Of a stretch of DNA of 64,000 bases, positions 17,205-26,333 are shown in pieces (the first letter of the stretch is position 1; each line of letters starts with the position of its first letter). The notes under the pieces were generated by a model, which was given only the letters and a program-made list of their open reading frames with translations, had not been told where the DNA came from and searched no databases. The stretch is from NCBI GenBank assembly GCA_963716925.1, contig CAVQUX010000010.1, positions 682,001 through 746,000 of the forward strand. Reading direction: 5' to 3'. The translations under genes were made by a program, and so were the position numbers. Source of the DNA: DAISKN01 sp963716925 (GTDB lineage Bacteria > Acidobacteriota > Vicinamibacteria > Marinacidobacterales > SMYC01).

Positions 17205-18744
17205 ATGCGAACGAGCGAGAACGCGGCGGGAGCCGGACCCTGGTCTCGAGGGCTCGGCGTTGTCGTCGGGCTCGCCCTCGTCGCGTCGGGCTGCGGGGGC
17301 GAGGTGCCCCTGATCTCTCCCGACGGGGCCACTCTCTCGATCAGCGCCAATCCGACCGCGATCCCCCTGATCAACGGGGAATCGACGATCACGGTGATCG
17401 CCTTCAAGTCGGTCGAGGACGGCGGCGGCACCGTCGCCGACGGCACCCAGATCTTCTTCACCACCACGGTCGGGGTGATCGAAGAGCGCGTTTCCACGTC
17501 GAGCGGCATCGCGCGGGCGAAACTTCGCAGCAACGGCCGCGCGGGGGCGGCGACGATCACCGCTTCCTCGGGGACCGGAGTCACCGCCACCCTCGAGGAG
17601 GGCGTTCTGGTGGGAACCGGCACCGGCGTCAACATCGTCCTCACGGCGAACCCGGTGACGGTGGTTTCACCCAACTTCACCTCCGACCTCATCGCCACCG
17701 CTTTCGACAACAGCAACAATCCCTTGCGGGACGTTCCCATCGTCTTCACCACCACCGCGGGCGATCTCGCGTCGAGGGGCTCGATTCTCCGCACCAACGC
17801 CAACGGTCAGGCAACGGACCGGTTGACGCTCCTGAGCGAATCCTCGGCGACGGTAACCGCGATCTCCGGCTCCATCACGTCGAACGCGGTGATCGTAAGC
17901 CGCGGAACCGCGTCGGAGCCCGTCCTGAGCTCGCTCTCTCCCTTCTCCGGTGCCCAGGGACAGTCGCTGACCGTCACCCTCAACGGCCTGAACTTCCAGA
18001 CCGGGGCGACGGCGAGCTTCGGTCAGGGAATCGCGGTCAACGACGTGGAGTTCGTGGCCCCGACCGCGCTTCGCGCCCGAATCACCATCAGCCCCGCGGC
18101 GGACGAAGGGCCGCGAACCGTCACCGTGACCAACCCCGACGGCGGCACTGCGAGCCTCACGGACGGGTTCCTCGTCACCGTGGCTGGCGGCGGCGGCGGC
18201 GTGGGCGGGGTGGCGGTGACGTCCGTGTCCCCCCCGGACGCGAATCAGGGAGACACGCTCGCGGTCAGCATCACCGGAACCAATTTCCAGTCCGGCGCGG
18301 TCGTAGGCTTCGGCGCGGGAATCGCAATCAACAGCGTCACCTTCGTCTCCGCCTCGCAGCTCCAGGCAAACATCTCCGTGAGCGCGGGCGCGACCGGAGG
18401 TCCGAGAAACGTGACCGTGACCAACCCCGATTCGTCCAACGGCACTCTCGCGGGCGGGTTCCGGGTGATAGCGCCGCCCATCGTCTCCGCGCTCACTCCC
18501 AACAACGGAGACCCGGGCGACGTCATCGTCTCCCTCGAGAATCAACGGCGCGAACTTCCAGAGCGGCGCGACAGTCGACCTCGGGCCCGACATCACCGTC
18601 GACAGCGTCCTGTTCTTCGACAGCACGCTCCTGTTCATCGACATCACGATCGATCCTCTGGCTCCTTCAGGCGCCGTCGACGTCACCGTCACCAATCCCG
18701 ACGGCGGCTCGGGTACTCTCACCTCCGGCTTCACCATCAACTGA
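17205..18744 (+). CDS. Surface lipoprotein with Big-like and three IPT/TIG domains, one frameshift
   Basis: About 512 residues when the frame is restored. The N-terminus has a lipobox-like VASGC. Residues ~40-230 look like two bacterial Ig-like (Big_1/invasin) units with the PIVFTTTAGDL-type pattern. Three IPT/TIG repeats follow, each with the sequence SxxxxxxGxxLxVxxxGxNFQxGA ... VTVTNPDG. One extra A near 18537-18541 breaks the third repeat: downstream of it the next frame reads INGANFQSGATVDLG and ends in SGFTIN at TGA 18742-18744. Length is 3n+1, fitting one insertion. Probable adhesion or surface-display protein. Confidence 0.75.
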
Positions 18745-19047
18745 CCGCCCCGTCGGCGGCCCCTTGGTTGACATTCGAGCCCGGCCTGGACTACATTTCC
18801 GTACCCCAACTGTTTGTGGCAGCGGCCGGAGATTCGTGCGCGGGTCCTCCGGTCAGTCAACGAGAGGCACGTCCAAATTGGAGCGGATTTTTGTGGCAGC
18901 GAGCTCGACAATCATGTCCTCGAGCGTCCAATCGCCATCATTCTTCGGCATCTCCGCCGTGGCTTCGCGCTCCATCGGAGGGCCCTCCGGGGCTCTCGCC
19001 GTCGTGCCCCTCGCCTCCGCCACATCGAAAGCTCGGGGGATGCGACC
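18745..19047. other. Intergenic region with promoter for the secreted protein gene
   Basis: 303 bp without a gene. It contains a TTGACA/TACATT promoter (18768-18797) and two copies of TTTGTGGCAGCG (18813-18824 and 18890-18901). Nothing else is recognised. Confidence 0.55.
18768..18797 (+). promoter_or_regulatory. Sigma70-type promoter upstream of the 19048 gene
   Basis: TTGACA (18768-18773), an 18-bp spacer and TACATT (18792-18797). The downstream leader is about 245 nt. Confidence 0.55.
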
Positions 19048-21243
19048 ATGCGACGGTTTCCGGCAGCCAGTCATTCTCTAGCAATCGCCGTTCTGGCGGC
19101 GCTCCTCGTCCGACCGGCCCTGGCGCCGGCACAACCGCCGGTTGTCCAGCCGATCAACCCCGATCGAATGCTTCCCGTCGAGCTCGCTGGGTTCGGCGAC
19201 CCGGCCAACACGTGGGTCGGGTCGATGAAGTGGTTCAAGGGAAGCCTGTACGTGGGGACTCTCCGCTCGGTCAACTGCGTGTTCGCCGCGACACTCTCGA
19301 CTCTGTTGGGGATTAACCTCTATCCGCCACCCCAGCTCGACTGCGAAGCCGATCCGCGCGACCTCCCGCTCGCCGCAGAAATCTGGCGCTTCACTCCCTC
19401 CGACTCCAGCTGGGACCTCGTTTTCCGATCGCCCGAGGATGTGCCCATCGCCTTCAGCCCGCTCGGCGATCCCACGAAGTTCACCGCGCGGGACGTCGGG
19501 TTTTCCTCGATGGAGATCCACGTCGAGAGGGACGGCACCGAGGTCCTCTACGTCGGAGGGACGAGCCCCGCCGCGGTCTTCGCTCCAATTTTTGACGCTC
19601 TCGGCGGCGCCCCTCCGCCGCGGATCCTCAGGACGGTCGACGGAAACACCTTCGCCCCGGTTCCCCAGGACCCGGGTACTTTTCTAGGGGGTCTCGGACA
19701 GCCGCTTCCCGGGACCGCCGCGGTGCCCACGGGCTTCGGCCGGATCGTCAGCCTGAACGGAAACCTGGCGGCTCTTCTGCAGACGACCGCGGGAGGGGCG
19801 CTTCTCTATTCGAGCCAGCCCGCGAGCGGCAACAATGCCTGGGCGATGGCGAGCCCCTCGCCGGCGGAGCTGCCTTTGAACGAGATGACGCGGTTCAACG
19901 GCGCTCTCTACCTCGGGGTCAACGCCCATGGCCCCACGGCCGGATACGAGATCGTGAAGACGGACCTTGCGGGCGCGCCGCCGTTCTCCTTCGTTTCGGT
20001 TCTTGCCCGAGACGAGGTCCTGGCGCCCAGCCGAATTACTTCCTTCGCCGAGCACCGCGGAGGACTCTATGCCGGGAGCTCCTGGCCGTCGGAGCTCATT
20101 CGGATCGAGACCGACGATACCTGGGAGCTCGTCGTGGGGCAGCCGGCGGCCGGACTCGACGGCGATGCGCTGCCTCTCAGCGGGATCCCTGCGGGGTTCG
20201 GCAACTCCCTGAACGCTCTGTTCACGACGATGCAGTCGCATGAGGGCAGTCTCTACGCGGGAACCCTGGATACGAGCATCCTCGCGTTCTTCTTCCCTCA
20301 GCTGGCGCCGCAGTTCCAGCACGAGCTCGGGTTCGACCTGCTGCGCAGCGAACAGGGCGTCTACTGGCACCCGGTCACGCGAAACGGCCTTGGAAGCTTC
20401 GTGCAGTACGGCGTTCAGAGCCTGGAGTCCACTCCGGCGGGACTGTTCGCCGGCACCGCGGCCGGCATCGACGGGGCTCAAGTATGGCTCAAGAGCCCTC
20501 TTCCCCCCGCGCCGACCGGCCCCGCGGCCCCCTACCGGCTGGAAGCTGCGAGCGAGCTCATCACCGACGATCCTGATGACGTCATTCTGTCATGGGAGCC
20601 GGTCCCGGACGCCGTCATCTATCACGTCTACCGCTCCACGGTTACGCCTCTCCTCCAGACGCTCGTGAGCTCCGCCTCGGGGGCCGGAGCTCTCGCTTCC
20701 CTGCCCGTGGACTTCGACGGGATGCCGATGCTTTGCGACAACGTGCCGGCGTTGTGCGCGCTCCTCGACGTGATCGTGAATCAGACTGGACATCCCGGAC
20801 CTTTCAGCTGGGTCGCCTCGACGACCGACCCGTTCTACGTCGAGCTCCAGCCGACGTATCTCCAGTCGATCTACTTCGTCCGCGCGCAGCGAGCCGACGG
20901 TACGCTGTCGAGTTTCTCGAATATCGTGGGGGGCGCCTCGACCGCGGCCCCGGTCACCTTTCCCGTGGTGGACCACGAGCTGGTATCCCTCCTCGAAGAG
21001 GACAAGCTCGGCGGAGCCCTCCGGGCGCTCACGTTCGTTCGCCGCGCCGGCTTCTCCATGTCGGGCGGGAATCTTCCCGCGGCAACGCGCCAGCTCGAGC
21101 TCGCCGAAGCCCTCGTCGAAGCGCAGCGGGGAATCGACCTCACCGACGACGAAACGGACGAGCTGTGCCTCTGGATCTACCGCCTTCGCCGGAACGTTCA
21201 GCTGGTAGAGTGGAGCTTGATCTCCGAGACGTCGTTGCACTAG
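19048..21243 (+). CDS. Secreted propeller-like protein, paralogue of the 7118-9302 protein
   Basis: 731 aa from ATG 19048, with GGGGA nine bases upstream. The signal peptide is MRRFPAASHSLAIAVLAALL, with cleavage after ALA. Repeated SLYVGTL, ALYLGVN, GLYAGSS and SLYAGTL segments suggest a beta-propeller. An FN3-like segment (VILSWEPVPDAVIYHVYRS) follows, then a helical C-terminal part (LLEEDKLGGALRAL ... RRNVQLVEW). It shares with its paralogue the WKDHLYVGT/FKGSLYVGT, PTKFTARD/PTRETARD and PVPQDPGT blocks. Unlike that gene it is intact, and so shows what the broken one should look like. Function unknown; export and co-localisation suggest a surface or periplasmic partner of the cluster. Confidence 0.82.
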   Translation: MRRFPAASHSLAIAVLAALLVRPALAPAQPPVVQPINPDRMLPVELAGFGDPANTWVGSMKWFKGSLYVGTLRSVNCVFAATLSTLLGINLYPPPQLDCEADPRDLPLAAEIWRFTPSDSSWDLVFRSPEDVPIAFSPLGDPTKFTARDVGFSSMEIHVERDGTEVLYVGGTSPAAVFAPIFDALGGAPPPRILRTVDGNTFAPVPQDPGTFLGGLGQPLPGTAAVPTGFGRIVSLNGNLAALLQTTAGGALLYSSQPASGNNAWAMASPSPAELPLNEMTRFNGALYLGVNAHGPTAGYEIVKTDLAGAPPFSFVSVLARDEVLAPSRITSFAEHRGGLYAGSSWPSELIRIETDDTWELVVGQPAAGLDGDALPLSGIPAGFGNSLNALFTTMQSHEGSLYAGTLDTSILAFFFPQLAPQFQHELGFDLLRSEQGVYWHPVTRNGLGSFVQYGVQSLESTPAGLFAGTAAGIDGAQVWLKSPLPPAPTGPAAPYRLEAASELITDDPDDVILSWEPVPDAVIYHVYRSTVTPLLQTLVSSASGAGALASLPVDFDGMPMLCDNVPALCALLDVIVNQTGHPGPFSWVASTTDPFYVELQPTYLQSIYFVRAQRADGTLSSFSNIVGGASTAAPVTFPVVDHELVSLLEEDKLGGALRALTFVRRAGFSMSGGNLPAATRQLELAEALVEAQRGIDLTDDETDELCLWIYRLRRNVQLVEWSLISETSLH

Positions 21244-21281
21244 CCTGACAGGCCCGCCGGCCGTCAGGGATTGGAGTCAGC

Positions 21282-22982
21282 ATGAAGTTCCCGAGCCATG
21301 GAGTCTCCCTCGCCCCGCTGGCGCGCGCCGGAGCCGCGATTCTGTTCCTTTCCGCCTGGGCGGAGGCCGCGGCGGCGGAGGGCGGCGCGCGACCGAGAGC
21401 GCAGGGCGGCGGCCCCGACTTCATGCTGGTAGGCCTCTCCGACAGCCTGGGACACGGCACCATGGACGCCGTGAACAACGAGGTCAACACGCGAAACGCG
21501 TTCCTGCAGCTCGTCGCCGACAAGCTCCAGGCCGGGAACACCGTCTACTTCTCCCAGCCGTTCTTCGACGAACAGGAGAATCGCCTCCTGCCCTTCCGGA
21601 TCCCCACCAACCTCTCGGTCGACGGCTCCGACTTGTTCTCTCTCGAAGGATTCGAGTACTACCGGCGGGCGGGCGTCGACACGTCGTTCGTTTCCACGGA
21701 ACTGCTCGGGGACAAGCTGCTCCCCCGGATGCTCGAGGACAAATACGACAAGGTTCTCTATCCGCTGAACCTGCTGAATCGAGGCCCGATGTCCCAGCTC
21801 GACGGCGCCGTCTGGCTCCTGAGCACGAAGGCGCCGGCGCTCTCGATCGGGGAGGCGGCGGTGGTTCTCTGGATCGGCAACAACGACTCCAGCTCCGCCG
21901 CCCTCGGCTTCGGAGGCGCCAACCCCGAGTTCCAGCCGATACCGATCGCAGAGGTCGGCCCGGTGATCAAGCCGCTGCTCAGGTTGCTCCTGCGCTTCGG
22001 AGAGCGCCGCGGGGAAGTGTCCTTCGAGCCCTACGCGCCTGCGGCCGTCGGGCGCAACCTGACGCTGCTCGATGACTTCGCGGCCCAATACGAAAGGATC
22101 TTGAGCCGACTGCTGGCGGAGACCGCCGCCTCCGGCGTTCCCCGCAAGGTGTTCGCCTGCACCCTCCCCTACTACAGCTCCGTCGGCTATCTCATGGACT
22201 CGGAGGACCTCGAGTACTACCTGCGGAAGCAGAACCCCGCTTACACCGTCCCTCCGAGCTTCAAGCGAGTCGCTCCTCCGGGAGATCCGATCGAGGACCC
22301 GCTCCTGGGCGATCGCATCTCGCTTCTCACCTTCGGATTCATGTACGCGCTCCTGAACAGCGGCTACTCCGTCGAGTACGTCAACGGAATCCTCGAGACC
22401 GCGGGACAACAGCGAGACGGCCTCGTGCTCTCGGAGAGCGAGCAGCAGAGCATCCGGGAGCGCATCGACGGGTACAACGACATCATACGCGCAGCCGCCG
22501 CCGTGCATCCGGAAGTTCATGTGATCGAGATCGGCGAGCACTTGAACGCAACCCTCACCGGCGAGACCGAAGTGATCGTGGGCGGACGGCGATTCGACCG
22601 CAAGTGGTCGCGGGGCGGCGCCTTTTCGCTCGACGGCGTCCACCCCGGCTACACCGGCCAGGCGTATGTCGCCAATTTTCTCCTCGATGCGTTGAACGGC
22701 CCGCTGGGAACGAATACCACGCCCTACGACCTCGAGCAGGTCTCTTCCCTCGATCCCTATATCGACCGGGACGGCGACGGATGGGTTCCCGGGCCGGATT
22801 CCACACCCACGGGAATCTCCCAGATCCTGTTTCTTCTGACCGATCACGACGACGAGAACGCGGCGGTCGGAGCCGATCTCCCCGACGACACCTGGGAGCT
22901 CATTTCCGACGTTCTTCTGGAACGCATACTCGGGATTCCCTCGATAGCCGCGGAGGCCGCGCGAATCCGTGCCGGGAGCTGA
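21282..22982 (+). CDS. Secreted SGNH/GDSL-family hydrolase
   Basis: 566 aa with a signal peptide ending near AEAAAAEG and a GGAG ribosome site. Block I is GLSDSLGHG (Ser nucleophile), the GNND block lies near residue 205, and SLDGVHPGYTG supplies the catalytic Asp/His pair. This set defines SGNH esterases and lipases. The protein is much longer than a minimal SGNH enzyme because of insertions between the blocks and a C-terminal tail with an aspartate-rich DRDGDGW segment. Likely an extracytoplasmic esterase or acyl hydrolase. Its 3' end overlaps the transporter gene by 14 bp, so the two are probably co-expressed. Confidence 0.85.
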   Translation: MKFPSHGVSLAPLARAGAAILFLSAWAEAAAAEGGARPRAQGGGPDFMLVGLSDSLGHGTMDAVNNEVNTRNAFLQLVADKLQAGNTVYFSQPFFDEQENRLLPFRIPTNLSVDGSDLFSLEGFEYYRRAGVDTSFVSTELLGDKLLPRMLEDKYDKVLYPLNLLNRGPMSQLDGAVWLLSTKAPALSIGEAAVVLWIGNNDSSSAALGFGGANPEFQPIPIAEVGPVIKPLLRLLLRFGERRGEVSFEPYAPAAVGRNLTLLDDFAAQYERILSRLLAETAASGVPRKVFACTLPYYSSVGYLMDSEDLEYYLRKQNPAYTVPPSFKRVAPPGDPIEDPLLGDRISLLTFGFMYALLNSGYSVEYVNGILETAGQQRDGLVLSESEQQSIRERIDGYNDIIRAAAAVHPEVHVIEIGEHLNATLTGETEVIVGGRRFDRKWSRGGAFSLDGVHPGYTGQAYVANFLLDALNGPLGTNTTPYDLEQVSSLDPYIDRDGDGWVPGPDSTPTGISQILFLLTDHDDENAAVGADLPDDTWELISDVLLERILGIPSIAAEAARIRAGS

Positions 22983-24477
22983 GATTCCGCTTCCGCCGCC
23001 GGGAAACGTAAGCCTCCTCACCAAGATCCTCTACGGCATCGGGGAGATCGCCATCACCATGAAGATGGTGCTCTTCGGCCTCTTCATCCTCTTTTTCTAC
23101 AACACGGTCATGGGACTCCCCGCGCTCTGGGTGGGCGTCGCCAGCGCCGTCGGGCTGGTGGTGGACGCCGTGAGCGACCCCTACGTCGGGTATCGCTCGG
23201 ATTCGTCCAAGAGCCGTTACGGAAGACGCCACTCGTTCATGCTCGTCGGAGCGCTCACGATGGGTATCAGCTTCTGTATGATCTGGGCGCCTCCGCAGGG
23301 AATGTCCCAGGTCGGTCTCTTTTTCTGGCTCCTGGGCTCGGTATCTCTCTTTCGGGTCACGAGCGCGCTCTTTCGCATCCCCTATCTCAGCCTGGGAGCG
23401 GAGCTGAGCGACGACTATCACCAGCGCACGGCCATCGTGGGGTTCCGGTCATTCTTCGGGCTCGTGGGCTCGCTTCTGGCGGCGAGTCTCTCCTTCTATC
23501 TTTTCTTCCCGAGCACGGGAACCGGAGTCGACCCCAAGCTCTCCTACGAGGGCTATCCGCGATTGGGGCTCGCATTCGGCGCCGCCATGACGGTGGCGGC
23601 CTTCGCCGGACTTCTGGGGACATGGGCTTATCGATTCATCAACCCTCGTCCGCCAGCCGGGCGGCCGACCCTGGCGAGCTTCGCTGCCGCCTCTCGTCTC
23701 GCCCTTCAAAACGCCTCGTTCCGGAAAGTCTGGCTCTCCTTCTCCCTGTTCTTCGTCGCCATCGTCTTGAACGGCTCGATCTCGATCCACTTCCTGACCT
23801 GGTACGTCCGGATAAGCGACAGCATGGTCATCAGCCGCCTGCAAGGGTTGTTCTACGTGAGCGCTCTCGCGGGCGTGGGTTTCTGGGTATGGGCCGCGAA
23901 GCGGACGGAGAAGCGGACGCTCTACATGATGTCCACCTCGATTGCCGCTCTTCTCATGGGCTCATCACCGCTCCTGTTCGGCGAGGGAAGCCTGTTCGGC
24001 GTCGGGGACGCGCGGCCGCTTGCGGCGCTCTACGGGCTAGCGGGCTTCTTCTCGAGCGCGCTCTGGGTCATCCCTTCCTCGATGGTGGCCGATGTCGCCG
24101 ACGACGACGACGCCCGCACCGGGCTCCGCCGAGAGGGGCTGTTCTTCGGGATCCTCAATTTCGGCGAGAAGGTCGCCGCCGGTCTCGCCGTTCTCGTGGG
24201 CGGCGCTCTCATCGACTATGTCGCCCGACTGGTGCCGGGAGAGGCGGCGCAGTCCGAGGCCACGATCTCGCGCATCGGCTGGATCTTCGGCGGCGTGCCT
24301 GCGATGCTGCTCGTCCTCGCCGTGATTGTCGTCGCCGGATACGGCCTGGATCGTCAGTCCGTCGCCGCCATCCAACGTCGCCTGCGAGGGCGCGCGGTGG
24401 AGGCCTCCTGGGAGGTCACTCGAGATACCCGAGAGCTCTCAGGTGCGCCGCCAGTTTCTTTTCGTCGTCCTGGCTGA
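22969..24477 (+). CDS. MFS transporter, GPH (glycoside-pentoside-hexuronide) cation-symporter type
   Basis: 502 aa with about twelve hydrophobic segments. The N-terminal KILYGIGEIAITMKM, the VVDAVSDPYVGYRSDSSKSRYGRRH loop after helix 2 and YLSLGAELSDDYHQRT are hallmarks of the GPH family (MelB/LacS relatives). The usual substrates are sugars or glycosides with H+ or Na+. Given the adjoining SGNH hydrolase, import of a released moiety or export of a glycosylated lipid are both conceivable. The start is GTG 22969 inside the preceding gene. The 3' end overlaps the convergent 24416 gene by 62 bp. Confidence 0.88.
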   Translation: MPGAEIPLPPPGNVSLLTKILYGIGEIAITMKMVLFGLFILFFYNTVMGLPALWVGVASAVGLVVDAVSDPYVGYRSDSSKSRYGRRHSFMLVGALTMGISFCMIWAPPQGMSQVGLFFWLLGSVSLFRVTSALFRIPYLSLGAELSDDYHQRTAIVGFRSFFGLVGSLLAASLSFYLFFPSTGTGVDPKLSYEGYPRLGLAFGAAMTVAAFAGLLGTWAYRFINPRPPAGRPTLASFAAASRLALQNASFRKVWLSFSLFFVAIVLNGSISIHFLTWYVRISDSMVISRLQGLFYVSALAGVGFWVWAAKRTEKRTLYMMSTSIAALLMGSSPLLFGEGSLFGVGDARPLAALYGLAGFFSSALWVIPSSMVADVADDDDARTGLRREGLFFGILNFGEKVAAGLAVLVGGALIDYVARLVPGEAAQSEATISRIGWIFGGVPAMLLVLAVIVVAGYGLDRQSVAAIQRRLRGRAVEASWEVTRDTRELSGAPPVSFRRPG

Positions 24478-26002
24478 GCATCGACTTCGAGGACCGCGGG
24501 GCCACGACCGGCACCGGCTCGGAGTTCGGGACGGAAACGGCTCGCTTCCGCTCCCGGAACCCCGGCAACAGCGCCTGCGCCGGGACGCTGCCTTCGAAGT
24601 CCGCCGGAATCGGAAGACCGAGATCGTGGAGTATCGAGGGCGCGACGTCGAGAATGGAGAGCTCCTCGAGCGCCACTCCCCTGCGATAACCCGGCCCCCG
24701 CGCGAGGAAGATTCCCTGGGGACGATGGGCGCCGATGGGCTCGGGGCGTGCGCGGAAGACCGCATCCGAGTCGAGGATCGAAACGAGCCCTCCGTCGCGA
24801 AGCTCGATTGTGACGTCGGGCGCGAGACCCCGGCAGGGTCCCGAAAAAACCTCGTCGCTGGTGAAGATGCGCGAGACTACCGGGACGCCGTTGTCGTCCC
24901 GAACCTCTCCCAGCTCCTTCACCAGAGCGGCGCGGAGACTCTCGTACTCCGAGTCGGACATTCCCGACCTCACTATGTAGATACCGTTGCCGCTCGGGGT
25001 AGGAACGTAGGCGCGGGTCTTTTCCCAGTCGAGGAGGTAGACGTGCCGGGCGAGCTGCTCCATGCCGAGATCGCCCGACCCTCCGGCCCCGGGGCCCGCG
25101 CTCTTCGCCCAGGAAAGATATCCCTTCTTCTCGAGCCAGGAGTTGACGAAGAACGTTCCCGTCTGGGCGCCGAAGCCGTGATCCGAGGCGATGAGCGTGC
25201 TGTCCTCGGGTCCGGCCATGGCGAAGATCCGCGCGAGGATCTCGTCGAGCTGCCGGTAGTACGAAAGGCACAGAGCCCGGATGCGCTCCTCCCGTTCGGA
25301 AGCGTCCGGATTTCGAAAGGCGGGATCGATGAATCGCCAGCAGAGGTGCTGGATCTTGTCGACGCCGTCGAAGAGGATCGCGGTGAGATCGGAGGGATCC
25401 TCCCGCTCCAGCATTTCGATGATATGCAGCCACTGGCGCTCGCGCCGGACGTAGAACGAGATCCACTCCTCGAGCTCCTCGAGGCGGCAGCCCTGAACCG
25501 CTTTCGCCTCCGGAGACAGGTCCATCGACAGCTCTTTCGCTTCGAAGCCGGGGAGCCGCTTGATACGATCGAACAGATCCGCGGGCCGGCAGCCGAGCCT
25601 GAGCTGCCTCCAGGGCATCCACCCGGGGACCACGTTGCCCTCGATGTGAGGGGCGGGAAACGTCATGGGAAAATTCAGGACGGTCGAGCGGCGCCCGTGC
25701 CGATTTACGATCGACCAGAGGGTCTCTGAACGAACGTCCTGAGCGCTCGAGACGTGGAAGTAGTAGCTGTCGGGAGACTCCTTGGTGAAGAAATCGAAGA
25801 TCCCGTGATGCCCGGGGCTTCGCCCGGTCATGAGCGACGTCCAGGCGGGAGGAGTGAGCGCGGGGACGACGGTGCGAAGGCTGGCGCGGACCCCTCCACC
25901 CATGAACTGCCGGAGGGCGGGCATGATGCCCTCTTGCATCATGGGATCGAGGACGTCGAAAGTCGCGCCGTCGAGCCCGATGAGGAACGTTCGGCCGCTC
26001 AT
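24416..26002 (-). CDS. Alkaline-phosphatase-superfamily phosphodiesterase-like enzyme
   Basis: 528 aa from ATG 26002, with GAGGAG upstream. The N-terminal FLIGLDGATFDVLDPM carries the metal-ligand Asp. PALTPPAWTSLMTGRSPGHHG provides a threonine at the nucleophile position, and SDHGFGAQTGTFFVN with HRPQGIFLARGPG completes the type I phosphodiesterase/nucleotide pyrophosphatase pattern. The family cleaves phosphodiesters or transfers phosphoryl groups. No signal peptide is seen, so it acts in the cytoplasm. It is the last gene of the Pfa-like operon, 1 bp after the ACP gene. Together with 5754-7100 it makes two threonine-type members of this superfamily in the cluster. Confidence 0.85.
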   Translation of the reverse strand: MSGRTFLIGLDGATFDVLDPMMQEGIMPALRQFMGGGVRASLRTVVPALTPPAWTSLMTGRSPGHHGIFDFFTKESPDSYYFHVSSAQDVRSETLWSIVNRHGRRSTVLNFPMTFPAPHIEGNVVPGWMPWRQLRLGCRPADLFDRIKRLPGFEAKELSMDLSPEAKAVQGCRLEELEEWISFYVRRERQWLHIIEMLEREDPSDLTAILFDGVDKIQHLCWRFIDPAFRNPDASEREERIRALCLSYYRQLDEILARIFAMAGPEDSTLIASDHGFGAQTGTFFVNSWLEKKGYLSWAKSAGPGAGGSGDLGMEQLARHVYLLDWEKTRAYVPTPSGNGIYIVRSGMSDSEYESLRAALVKELGEVRDDNGVPVVSRIFTSDEVFSGPCRGLAPDVTIELRDGGLVSILDSDAVFRARPEPIGAHRPQGIFLARGPGYRRGVALEELSILDVAPSILHDLGLPIPADFEGSVPAQALLPGFRERKRAVSVPNSEPVPVVAPRSSKSMLSQDDEKKLAAHLRALGYLE

Positions 26003-26003
26003 G

Positions 26004-26333
26004 TCAGCTCCTCACCGCGCTCGCGACTTCATTTTCGCGGCACATGGAGCTCTCCTTCGCCTGCATCTGGTCGTGGATGAAGTTGATCCACTCCCCCACG
26101 GGAATATCGGGAATCTGTCGCTCTCCGAGCTCGGCAAAGAGCTTCATGAACGGAAACACCTGGCCGTAGTGCTCCTGGATGGCCGTCCCGAGCACCACCA
26201 CGTCGAGAGAGGCAAGGCCCATATCCGCGAAGAACCGCGTCTCCGGTGTGATCTCGCCGCGGTACTCCCAGTCTTCGGAAACCCTGCCGAGCAGCATCAC
26301 CGCGTCTTCCATCACTTCCTCGCGTGTCTTCAT
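26004..26333 (-). CDS. Stand-alone acyl carrier protein, paralogue of the 14222-14545 ACP
   Basis: 109 aa. The carrier serine lies in MGLASLDVVVLG. Sequence matches the ACP at 14222-14545 almost throughout (FFADMGLASLDVV, GTAIQEHYG, PFMKLFAE, QIPDIPVG) but differs in the tail. Its ATG overlaps the end of the upstream PKS gene by 4 bp, a typical coupling arrangement. The PKS proteins already carry fused ACPs, so this one may load a starter, receive a finished chain, or serve the neighbouring phosphodiesterase-like enzyme. Confidence 0.88.
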   Translation of the reverse strand: MKTREEVMEDAVMLLGRVSEDWEYRGEITPETRFFADMGLASLDVVVLGTAIQEHYGQVFPFMKLFAELGERQIPDIPVGEWINFIHDQMQAKESSMCRENEVASAVRS

